From contig JALVWZ010000328.1 in the NCBI GenBank assembly GCA_027023115.1, positions 1 through 8,028 of the forward strand: a stretch of 8,028 nucleotides of DNA, read 5' to 3'. The DNA comes from Thermaceae bacterium. Its GTDB lineage: Bacteria > Deinococcota > Deinococci > Deinococcales > Marinithermaceae. Below, piece after piece: positions 1-5,229 of the stretch; position 1 is the stretch's first letter; each line of letters starts with the position of its first letter. Under the pieces are notes generated by a model. That model saw nothing but the letters and a program-made list of their open reading frames with translations. It did not search any database and was not told the DNA's origin. Position numbers and translations under genes: made by a program.

Positions 1-1
1 C

Positions 2-1117
2 TTCCCCTCCATCCCCCGCTACCTGGCGGCGCGGGTGCTGGGCAAGCGCTACCCGGTGGGGGCGCTGCCGCTGCGGTTGGTAGACCTGCCCGAGCCCGAA
101 CCGCCGCCCGGCTGGGTGCGGGCGCGGGTGCGCCTGGCGGGTATTTGCGGCTCCGACCTGGCGCTCCTATTAGGCAAGAACTCGCCCCAGCTCTCGCCTT
201 TCTTCTCCTTTCCGGCGGTGCTGGGGCACGAAGTCCTGGCCGAGTACGAGGGAACGCGGGTGGCGGTCAACCCGCTCTTGGCCTGCGCCGAACGGGGGCT
301 GGACCCCTGCCCCGCCTGCGCCCGCGGCGAGGACGGCCTTTGCCGGAACGTCGCCGAGGGCGCGCTGGCGCCGGGTATGCTCGGCTACCACAAGGACCTT
401 CCCGGCGGCTGGGGCGAGTACCTGGTGGCGCGGCCAGAGAGGCTGATCGAGGTGCCAGCGGGCGTGCCGGACGAACGGGCGGTGCTGGCCGAGCCGCTGG
501 CGGTGGCGCTGCGCGGCCTGCGCCGGGCTTTTGCTGCCGGGGGCGGCTACCGCTTCCCCAAGTCCGCCCTGATCATCGGTTCCGGCAGCATCGGCCTGCT
601 CAGCCTGGCGCTGCTGCGCCGGCTCGGTTTCGACGGCCGCCTCGACGTGGTGGCCCGCCACCCACGCCAGGCCGAACTGGCCCGCGCCCTGGGAGCCAGC
701 CACGTCTTCGCCAGCAGCGACGCGGCCTTACAAGACCTTGGCGCCCGCTCCTACCAGCCCCTGCTGGGGCCGCCGGTCTACCGCGGCGGCTACGAGGCGG
801 TGGTGGAGGCGGCGGGGAGCGCCAGCAGCCTGCGGGCCGCCGCCTGGGCGGCGCTCGAGGGCGGCACCGTCTTGCTCCTGGGGGCCGCCGGCGAAGTGAA
901 GCACGACTTCTCGCCCCACTGGTTCGCCGAACTCACCTGGGTGGGCAGCTACACCTACGGAAACCGCGACTTTGCCGACGCGGTTGCCCTGCTCGCCGAA
1001 CTCGAAGGCTTGGAGGGGCTGGTAGGGCCGCCTTACCCGCTGGCCGCCTGGCAGGGCGCCCTGGCAGCGGTGCGCCGCCGCGAGGTCATCAAGGCCGTCT
1101 TCGACCCACGCCTTTAG
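2..1117 (+). CDS. Zinc-dependent medium-chain alcohol/polyol dehydrogenase (5' partial)
   Basis: This is a member of the medium-chain dehydrogenase/reductase superfamily, expected to oxidise an alcohol or polyol with NAD(P); the substrate cannot be told. Numbering from the GTG at 35, the catalytic zinc ligands are C38 (in GICGSDL), H65-E66 (GHE) and probably E153 (LAEPLAVAL). A structural-zinc lobe follows with C84, C92, C95 and C103. A Rossmann fold begins near 178 with the GSGSIG motif (182-187). The frame stays open to the window edge and reads FPSIPRYLAAR before that GTG. This looks like family sequence, so the true start lies a few codons outside and GTG 35 is probably internal. It ends at TAG 1115-1117 and converges on the lipid kinase 40 bases away. 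The family call is firm and the substrate unknown. Confidence 0.9.
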   Translation, partial: FPSIPRYLAARVLGKRYPVGALPLRLVDLPEPEPPPGWVRARVRLAGICGSDLALLLGKNSPQLSPFFSFPAVLGHEVLAEYEGTRVAVNPLLACAERGLDPCPACARGEDGLCRNVAEGALAPGMLGYHKDLPGGWGEYLVARPERLIEVPAGVPDERAVLAEPLAVALRGLRRAFAAGGGYRFPKSALIIGSGSIGLLSLALLRRLGFDGRLDVVARHPRQAELARALGASHVFASSDAALQDLGARSYQPLLGPPVYRGGYEAVVEAAGSASSLRAAAWAALEGGTVLLLGAAGEVKHDFSPHWFAELTWVGSYTYGNRDFADAVALLAELEGLEGLVGPPYPLAAWQGALAAVRRREVIKAVFDPRL

Positions 1118-1157
1118 CGGTCTCCCTTTGGTCCCGTCTTTGTCTGATCGAATGGCT

Positions 1158-2135
1158 CTAGGCTCCGTCGCCGGGAACGTAACCGACCGCTGGCGTCTTG
1201 GCTCCCTTAATCTGCAATTCCTTTTCGGCCGCCAACAGCGGGTTGGTAATGCTAGCCCGCGGGTCGCTGGCGATGAGCAGCTCGCCCGGACGCACCAAGA
1301 CCTCCATTTGCCGGCTCTGCTTTAGCAACTCGCCATCGGCCTGCAGGGGCACCTCGCGGTCGAACTCGGCCAGGAAGCGTCGCCCCGGAGCGTGGCCCAC
1401 CCGCGGGTGGGAAAGGTGTTTGCCCACGACCAGGCGCGGCAAAATACCCATTACCCCCAAACGGTTGAAGGAGCCGGCCCATATCAGGTCGAGGCGGGCG
1501 TCGTGCGCCTGTGCCATCGGGGCAATCAAGAAGCCGCCGCCGTAGGTCCTGCTGTTCATTACCGCCGCGATCAGCATTGGCCCCTGGTAGACCTCGCGGC
1601 CGTCCACTGTGATGCGCGCCTGCGGCAGGTCGAGGTAGCGCAGCTCGCCGACCAGCGCCCAGAGGTAGCGGGGCAGGCCGCGCAGGTAATGGGGCGCGGC
1701 AAAGGCTCGCCGCGCCACGGCGGCGTCGAGCCCGGCGGTGGCGCTGGAGGCGAAGGGTTCGCCGTTTATAACGCCGTAGTCGAAGCGGCGCAGCTCACCC
1801 CAAACCGCAGTCGCCAGCGATTTTTCCAGACCGAGCCGCAGCAGGCCGGCCATGCGGGCAATGTCGTTGCCGGACCCGATGGGCACGATCCCCAGCTTTT
1901 GCCGCGGCCCCAGCGCCCCCAGCACTTCGTGAACGGTGCCGTCGCCGCCGAGCGCCACCACCCGCGCCTCGCTTGGCGCCTGGCGGGTAATCTCGGCGGC
2001 GTGACCGGGCGCTTCGGTAACCCTGATGGCGACCTCCGGCGCCCAGCGCCGCACCCAGGCCTGCACGCGCCCCAGCGCGGCGCCGGCCTTGCCTCTGCCG
2101 GCGGCGGGGTTGAGGATGATGACGACGGGCTCCAC
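1158..2135 (-). CDS. Diacylglycerol kinase family lipid kinase (YegS/DgkB-like)
   Basis: This is a 325-residue lipid kinase of the DAGK catalytic superfamily, which phosphorylates diacylglycerol or a related lipid at the inner membrane face using ATP. The nucleotide-binding signatures are NPAAGRGKA (9-17), GGDGT (63-67) and IGSGND (86-91). Further family marks are GLDA (135-138), GGGFLIAP (199-206) and QADGE (265-269), whose E269 sits at the usual catalytic acid. The loop normally written D-D-G-x-L-D reads H211-D-A-R-L-D here, a mild departure. The fold should end near residue 288; about 37 further residues (IASDPRAS to GDGA) look like an extra tail. GTG 2135 is the only sensible start, because an in-frame TAG lies three codons upstream. 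A TAGAAT hexamer sits six bases before it with no Shine-Dalgarno sequence, so leaderless translation is likely. True lipid substrate unknown. Confidence 0.9.
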   Translation of the reverse strand: MEPVVIILNPAAGRGKAGAALGRVQAWVRRWAPEVAIRVTEAPGHAAEITRQAPSEARVVALGGDGTVHEVLGALGPRQKLGIVPIGSGNDIARMAGLLRLGLEKSLATAVWGELRRFDYGVINGEPFASSATAGLDAAVARRAFAAPHYLRGLPRYLWALVGELRYLDLPQARITVDGREVYQGPMLIAAVMNSRTYGGGFLIAPMAQAHDARLDLIWAGSFNRLGVMGILPRLVVGKHLSHPRVGHAPGRRFLAEFDREVPLQADGELLKQSRQMEVLVRPGELLIASDPRASITNPLLAAEKELQIKGAKTPAVGYVPGDGA

Positions 2136-2141
2136 CCGCCC

Positions 2142-2147
2142 ATTCTA
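2142..2147 (-). promoter_or_regulatory. Putative -10 element for the lipid kinase gene (leaderless type)
   Basis: On the minus strand TAGAAT is followed by six bases (GGGCGG) and then the GTG start at 2135. A -10 box this close to a start codon would put transcription initiation at or next to the GTG, as in Deinococcus leaderless mRNAs. I see no convincing -35 box. The TAG of the hexamer is also the in-frame stop that limits the kinase start. Confidence 0.5.
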
Positions 2148-2157
2148 AAACGCATGC

Positions 2158-2163
2158 GATAAT
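2158..2163 (+). promoter_or_regulatory. Putative extended -10 element (TGC-GATAAT) for the phosphatase-like gene
   Basis: TG at 2155-2156, one base, then GATAAT at 2158-2163 forms an extended -10 box. It overlaps the ATG at 2162. If it is used, that ATG cannot be the initiator, and the GTG at 2171, seven bases downstream, would be the leaderless start. It lies back to back with the opposite-strand TAGAAT at 2142-2147. Confidence 0.4.
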
Positions 2164-2821
2164 GACCGCCGTGGGGCTCCTGGCTACCTTTCTGGCGGGC
2201 GCGCCGGCGCCGGCGCGCCTGCTTTTGACCCGTGCCGGGCCGGCGGAAAATGCCGGCGGCGTTCTCTACAGCCACCCGGGGCTGCCGCTGGCGGCCGCCG
2301 GCCGGGAAAAACTGGCCCGGCTGGCCGCGGGGCTGCGCGGCGCCGGCATCGAGCGCGTCTACGCCGCCGACAGCCGCGCCGAAGCGGAGGCGGCAAAACT
2401 GATCGCGAACCTGCTGCAAGTCGACTACCGCTTGGAACCCGCCCTGCGGGAGCGCTTCTGGGGCGCGTGGGAGGGGCTGACCTTCGCCGAGGTGCGGCGG
2501 CGCTGGCCACGGGAGCTGGCCGCCTGGCAGCGCGACGAGGCCGGGTTCGCCCCGCCCGACGGCGAGAGCCTGCGAGCGGTAGAGGAGCGTAGCCTGCCGC
2601 TCTTGCGCCAGATCCGCGACCACCACGCCGGCAAGGCGGCGCTGGTGGTGGGGAACTGCGCCGTCAATCGGGTGGCGCTGCGGCTGGCCTGGCCGTTCTT
2701 TCCGCTGGCGGAGGGGCTGCGCCTCGAGTTCAACTACGCCGAGCTGAGCGAGCTGCGCTTTTACGGCGACCAGGGCGTGCTGGTTCGGCTCAACGGCGCG
2801 GCGGTGCTAGAATCGGGGTAA
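2162..2821 (+). CDS. Histidine-phosphatase-fold protein with catalytic histidines missing
   Basis: The 219-residue layout matches the phosphoglycerate-mutase-like (histidine phosphatase) superfamily: strand plus RHG-type motif, then LPLAAAGREKLARLAAGL (41-58), VYAADSRAEAEAAKLIA (66-82), LRERFWGAWEGL (95-106), DGES (133-136) and ALVVGNCAVNRVAL (160-173). The catalytic motif reads R24-A25-G26 instead of R-H-G. The second active-site motif, normally S-H-G, reads G164-N165-C166. So both catalytic histidines appear lost, while R24, R72, E97 and R170 remain. It is probably a pseudoenzyme or a binding/regulatory protein, not an active phosphatase. The ATG at 2162 is taken here; GTG 2171 is a strong alternative because a -10-like GATAAT covers the ATG. 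The first ~18 residues (hydrophobic, then AGAPAPA) are extra relative to the family. Two bases separate it from the GNAT gene, suggesting one unit. Confidence 0.75.
   Translation: MTAVGLLATFLAGAPAPARLLLTRAGPAENAGGVLYSHPGLPLAAAGREKLARLAAGLRGAGIERVYAADSRAEAEAAKLIANLLQVDYRLEPALRERFWGAWEGLTFAEVRRRWPRELAAWQRDEAGFAPPDGESLRAVEERSLPLLRQIRDHHAGKAALVVGNCAVNRVALRLAWPFFPLAEGLRLEFNYAELSELRFYGDQGVLVRLNGAAVLESG
2198..2219. repeat. Perfect 22-bp GC-only palindrome inside the start of the phosphatase-like gene
   Basis: Reading GGCGCGCC, then GGCGCC, then GGCGCGCC, the 22 bases equal their own reverse complement with no mismatch. It starts exactly at codon 13 and encodes the Gly-Ala-Pro-Ala-Pro-Ala-Arg stretch. 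In RNA it could fold into a very stable hairpin close to the start codon. Confidence 0.85.
2805..2813 (+). promoter_or_regulatory. Putative internal extended -10 promoter (TGC-TAGAAT) before the GNAT gene
   Basis: TGCTAGAAT inside the last codons of the phosphatase-like gene is a good extended -10 match, ten bases before the GNAT ATG at 2824. Initiation about seven bases after the box would leave a leader of only three or so bases. The site uses a CTA leucine codon, which is uncommon in this G/C-ending codon context. Confidence 0.4.
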
Positions 2822-2823
2822 CC

Positions 2824-3669
2824 ATGGTACGCCCGCTGCGCCCCGAAGACATTGGCGGTCTGCTGCGTCTGCTGAACTGGATGGACGCGGACCCGTCCCG
2901 AAGGGTGCTGGCCCCCGAGGCCCGCGACGAAGCCGACCTGCGCTGGACCGTTGACGGCGGGCGGGTGCTCGAGCAGGATGGCGAGATAGTCGGCTACGTG
3001 GCCGCCTACCCCTTCCGTCAAGGCGGAGCCCTGGAAGGGCCGCTCTGGCGCGGCGGTAGCGCGGCGCCGCTGCTGGAATACGCCGACCGCGAAGCCGACA
3101 AACACGGCTGGCACACCCTCTACGCCTTCCCCCACGAGTCGAACCAACGTCTGCGTGAGGAACTCGCGGCCGCCGGCTACGCGCCGCTGCACACCTCCTA
3201 CTTTTTCGTCACGCCGCCGCGCGACCTTTCTTACCCGCCGCCGGCGGGGGTGGAGATCCGGTCGGTGGAAAACCTGGACCCCGACGTCTACTGCGAGCTC
3301 TACCGCGCCAGCGAGGACGCCTGGAGCATGCGCCTGGCCTGGACGCCGCTGGAGCTGATAGAACACTTCAGCCGTCCCGACGTCCACCTGTTCTACGCTT
3401 ACTCGGATGGTGAGCCGGTGGGCCTCGTGGAGCTGGAGACCAGCCCCGAGGCCGCCGAGGTGGCCTACCTGGGAGTGGCGCCCCCGGCCCGCGGCCGCGG
3501 CATCGGCCGCGCCCTGCTGGCCCGGGCGGCGGAGTTCGCGTTCGACCAGGGAGCGCCGCGCCTCCGGGTGCGGGCCCACGACCACGAGAAGGAGGCCATC
3601 GCCCTCTACCGGCGGTTGGGCTTCAACCTCGAGGACGCGGTCGTAACCTACGCCAAAGAACTAAGCTGA
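2824..3669 (+). CDS. GNAT-family N-acetyltransferase, two-lobed
   Basis: This 281-residue protein should transfer an acetyl group from acetyl-CoA to an amine; the acceptor is unknown. The C-terminal half (about 142-281) is a standard GNAT domain. VEIRSVENLDPDVYCELY opens it, EPVGLVEL gives the central strand, and VAPPARGRGIGRALL (218-232) is the acetyl-CoA pyrophosphate-binding motif A. EKEAIALYRRLGF (255-267) is motif B. The N-terminal half (1-130) follows a similar order (VRPLRPEDIGGLLRL, EIVGYVAAYP, then SNQRLREELAAAGYAPL at 106-122) but lacks the R/Q-x-x-G-x-G/A loop. It looks like a degenerate second GNAT lobe. ATG 2824 lies two bases after the upstream stop, with only a weak GGGG as ribosome site. 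The 3' end overlaps the convergent lipoprotein gene by 47 bases. Confidence 0.88.
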   Translation: MVRPLRPEDIGGLLRLLNWMDADPSRRVLAPEARDEADLRWTVDGGRVLEQDGEIVGYVAAYPFRQGGALEGPLWRGGSAAPLLEYADREADKHGWHTLYAFPHESNQRLREELAAAGYAPLHTSYFFVTPPRDLSYPPPAGVEIRSVENLDPDVYCELYRASEDAWSMRLAWTPLELIEHFSRPDVHLFYAYSDGEPVGLVELETSPEAAEVAYLGVAPPARGRGIGRALLARAAEFAFDQGAPRLRVRAHDHEKEAIALYRRLGFNLEDAVVTYAKELS

Positions 3670-4276
3670 GCAAAATCAGCACGAGCAACACCGCCAGCAC
3701 GCGCTCGGGGAACCAGCGGCGGTAGACCAGCCGCACTTGGAAGGGCTGGCCCAGGGTACGCTTCCAGACGTAGACCCGCCCCCGCACCTCGTCGGCGTTA
3801 CTGGCCAGCGCCGGCCAGGGAGCTTCGACCTCGAAGGTAAAAGGTAACCCCAGCGCCGCCGTGAACGGCGGCAGTTGCGCCACCCGCCCCACGTCCAGAC
3901 GGCCGCTGAGGGCGTAGTCTTCGAAAACCACCCAGCTCGTGCGGGAAAAGGTGAGGCCGCTGGGGTCATGGTAAGCCAAACGGCCGGGCAGCCAGCCACT
4001 GAGCCGGTCCCAACCGGCCTCCTTAAACTTCTCTTCGGCGGTCAACTCGCCGCCTTTGAGGCGAATCTTGCTAAAACCACCGGCGGCCAGCCTTTCGACT
4101 ATCAGCTCGCCGTCGCTTTTCAAAGCGTCGCCCTCGAGGCTGAGGGAAAGGTCTATGGAGCCGTCTTCGTGCCAGGTCAGCTTGGCCTTGGTCTCGAGGC
4201 AACCGCCAAGAAGCAACGCCAGCAGCGCCAGCAAGACCAGTCGCACCCGCAGCGGACTTTCAAAAGGGGTTTTCAA
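3623..4276 (-). CDS. Lipoprotein with C-terminal membrane anchor (LppM/DUF3153-like)
   Basis: This 217-residue envelope protein has a signal peptide (basic R10-V-R12, hydrophobic 13-22) ending in a lipobox L23-G-G-C26, so C26 should be lipidated. Residues 27-185 form a soluble, probably beta-rich domain opening with TKAKLTWHEDGSIDLSLSLEG. A membrane segment at about 192-208 (VLAVLLVLILLSLVLW) precedes a basic tail (RRLRPRPRG), which should lie in the cytoplasm. Lipobox, beta domain and terminal helix resemble the LppM/DUF3153 group, but I cannot confirm that family. Function unknown. The TTG start at 4276 is supported by GAGGAGG seven bases upstream and a TTGA overlap with the preceding stop; GTG at codon 11 would give a shorter signal peptide. 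The last 47 bases run antisense to the GNAT gene. Confidence 0.8.
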   Translation of the reverse strand: MKTPFESPLRVRLVLLALLALLLGGCLETKAKLTWHEDGSIDLSLSLEGDALKSDGELIVERLAAGGFSKIRLKGGELTAEEKFKEAGWDRLSGWLPGRLAYHDPSGLTFSRTSWVVFEDYALSGRLDVGRVAQLPPFTAALGLPFTFEVEAPWPALASNADEVRGRVYVWKRTLGQPFQVRLVYRRWFPERVLAVLLVLILLSLVLWRRLRPRPRG

Positions 4277-4563
4277 AACTCGTCCTCCTCGTCACGCGGC
4301 TTCATCTCGAACTCGCCGCTGACGGGGTCGTAGGTGGGTTCGTAATCGTCGCCACCCAGCTCGAAGCGCCCCTCGGGAGCGTTGTAGACCGGCTTGGCGC
4401 CCTCCTCGCGAACGTCGAACCCGCCACCGGCGGGGTTATAGGCCACCTTGCCACCGGGCGGCGCGTAACGGTAAACGCCTTCCTGGGGAACGTAGGTGAG
4501 CACCCAATCCTCGGGCACCATCTCCCACTCGCCGGTAACCGGATTGAGCTTGGCGACCTTCAC
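4273..4563 (-). CDS. Small acidic protein built of five 18-residue repeats, function unknown
   Basis: I do not recognise this 96-residue protein. It is almost entirely five tandem units of exactly 18 residues, anchored at L6, Y24, Y42, Y60 and Y78. Each opens with a ten-residue core: LNPVTGEWEM, YVPQEGVYRY, YNPAGGGFDV, YNAPEGRFEL, YDPVSGEFEM. Core position 6 is always Gly, position 8 always aromatic, position 10 hydrophobic, and position 3 Pro in four of five. Alternating residues around a Pro/Gly turn suggest one beta hairpin per unit. It is acidic, ends in RDEEDEF, and has no signal peptide, membrane segment or cysteine, so it is probably cytoplasmic. GTG 4563 lies nine bases after the ispD stop, preceded by TAGTCT and six bases. 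Its TGA overlaps the lipoprotein TTG. The spacing suggests co-expression with ubiX-ispD and the lipoprotein. Confidence 0.8.
   Translation of the reverse strand: MKVAKLNPVTGEWEMVPEDWVLTYVPQEGVYRYAPPGGKVAYNPAGGGFDVREEGAKPVYNAPEGRFELGGDDYEPTYDPVSGEFEMKPRDEEDEF
4279..4548 (-). repeat. Five tandem 54-bp coding units (18-residue protein repeat)
   Basis: Units lie at 4548-4495, 4494-4441, 4440-4387, 4386-4333 and 4332-4279 on the minus strand. The period is seen in the protein (Gly and aromatic residues recurring every 18). The DNA units have diverged too far to be recent copies. The last unit keeps the core but its second half is the charged tail. Confidence 0.8.
4284..4290 (-). promoter_or_regulatory. 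Shine-Dalgarno sequence for the lipoprotein gene
   Basis: On the minus strand GAGGAGG stands seven bases before the TTG at 4276, inside the last codons of the repeat-protein gene. It decides the unusual TTG start. The same bases encode part of that protein's acidic D-E-E-D-E-F tail. Confidence 0.75.
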
Positions 4564-4569
4564 GCCCTT

Positions 4570-4575
4570 AGACTA
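4570..4575 (-). promoter_or_regulatory. Putative -10 element overlapping the ispD stop codon
   Basis: TAGTCT on the minus strand begins with the ispD TAG stop and is followed by six bases (AAGGGC) and the GTG at 4563. It matches TANNNT at the same six-base distance seen before the lipid kinase and ubiX starts. Only three positions are constrained, so a chance match is possible; AAGG two bases before GTG is too close for a good ribosome site. Confidence 0.35.
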
Positions 4576-5229
4576 ACCCGCCGCGCCCGGCCGCCAGGTG
4601 CGCGCCAGCGCCTCGGCCAGCACCAAGTCTTCGGGGTAGGTGACCTTGAACATGCGCCTGTCACCGGCCACCAACTCCACCGGGTAACCGAGCGCCTGCA
4701 CCAGCTGCGCCTCGTCGGTGGCCAGCGTTCCCCGCGCCCGCGCCAGCTGGTGCGCCTCGGCCAGCACCTCTCGGAAGAACGCCTGCGGCGTCTGCACCAG
4801 CGCGTAGCGGTGCCGGTCGTGAGCGCGGCCGTAGCGGCCTTCGGCTGGCTCGATGAGGGTGTCGGGAACCTCGGCCACCGGCACCGCCGCGCCGCCACGC
4901 CCAACCGCCGCGAGCAGCCGCTCCACCACCTCCGGCACCACGAAGGGGCGGGCGGCGTCGTGAACCAGCACCACGTCGCCACCGGCACGTTCCAGCAAGC
5001 GGGCCACGCTCTCCTGCCGTTCGGCACCGCCTTCCAAATAGCGGGCTCCGCCGCCTGGCGGAGTTACGCCGGCGGGAAGGGCCACCAGCACCTCGTCGGC
5101 CCACGAAAACGCCGCCAGCACCCACTCCAGTAGGGTGCGGCCGCCAACCTTCACCAGCGCCTTGGGACCGCGCCCCAGCCGCCGACCGCTACCTGCGGCG
5201 GGAACCAGTACCGAAACCGTGGGCTTCAT
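4573..5229 (-). CDS. ispD: 2-C-methyl-D-erythritol 4-phosphate cytidylyltransferase
   Basis: IspD joins CTP and 2-C-methyl-D-erythritol 4-phosphate to make CDP-methylerythritol, the third step of the cytoplasmic MEP isoprenoid pathway. The 218 residues cover the family length. The CTP-binding loop is VPAAGSGRRLG (9-19) with K23. GGAERQESVARLL (67-79), VHDAARPF (89-96), VPDTLI (121-126), QTPQAFF (146-152), TDEAQL (171-176) and KVTYPEDLVLAEA (195-207) are all family signatures. R16/R17 and K23 fit the catalytic basic residues, and D123-T124 and K195 the substrate-binding ones. ATG 5229 directly follows the ubiX TGA with no spacer, and GGGAGGG four bases upstream serves as ribosome site, so it should be translated with ubiX. 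Its TAG stop falls inside a -10-like hexamer for the next gene. Confidence 0.95.
   Translation of the reverse strand: MKPTVSVLVPAAGSGRRLGRGPKALVKVGGRTLLEWVLAAFSWADEVLVALPAGVTPPGGGARYLEGGAERQESVARLLERAGGDVVLVHDAARPFVVPEVVERLLAAVGRGGAAVPVAEVPDTLIEPAEGRYGRAHDRHRYALVQTPQAFFREVLAEAHQLARARGTLATDEAQLVQALGYPVELVAGDRRMFKVTYPEDLVLAEALARTWRPGAAG

Noticed and set aside
1118..1157. Convergent gap between the dehydrogenase and lipid kinase, searched for a bidirectional terminator.
   Set aside because: No inverted repeat with a flanking T-tract is visible in these 40 bases.
145..1161. Long plus-strand open frame of 338 codons rich in Arg, Gly and Ala.
   Set aside because: It lies wholly over the dehydrogenase in another frame, has low-complexity composition typical of GC-rich shadow frames, and shows no motif.
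1392..2162. Plus-strand open frame of 256 codons antisense to the lipid kinase.
   Set aside because: The kinase motifs on the other strand are unambiguous, and this translation has no family signature.
1766..2626. Minus-strand open frame of 286 codons spanning the lipid kinase start and the phosphatase-like gene.
   Set aside because: It overlaps two genes with clear family motifs, has no recognisable domain, and crosses the divergent promoter region; a GC-rich shadow frame.
3489..3502. Short GC palindrome CCGCGGCCGCGG in the GNAT gene.
   Set aside because: It encodes the Ala-Arg-Gly-Arg-Gly acetyl-CoA loop with preferred G/C codons, so codon choice explains it.
2761..3585. Minus-strand open frame of 274 codons antisense to the GNAT gene.
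   Set aside because: The GNAT acetyl-CoA motif fixes the coding strand; the antisense translation looks like a compositional shadow.
3614..3628. GGTTG/CAACC inverted repeat near the convergent gene ends.
   Set aside because: Only a 5-bp stem with no T-tract in either direction; not a credible terminator.
4279..4353. YDPVSGEF resembles the YDPxTGRF hallmark of RHS/YD-repeat proteins.
   Set aside because: The protein is only 96 residues with an 18-residue period and no toxin domain or RHS core; the likeness is a short local match.
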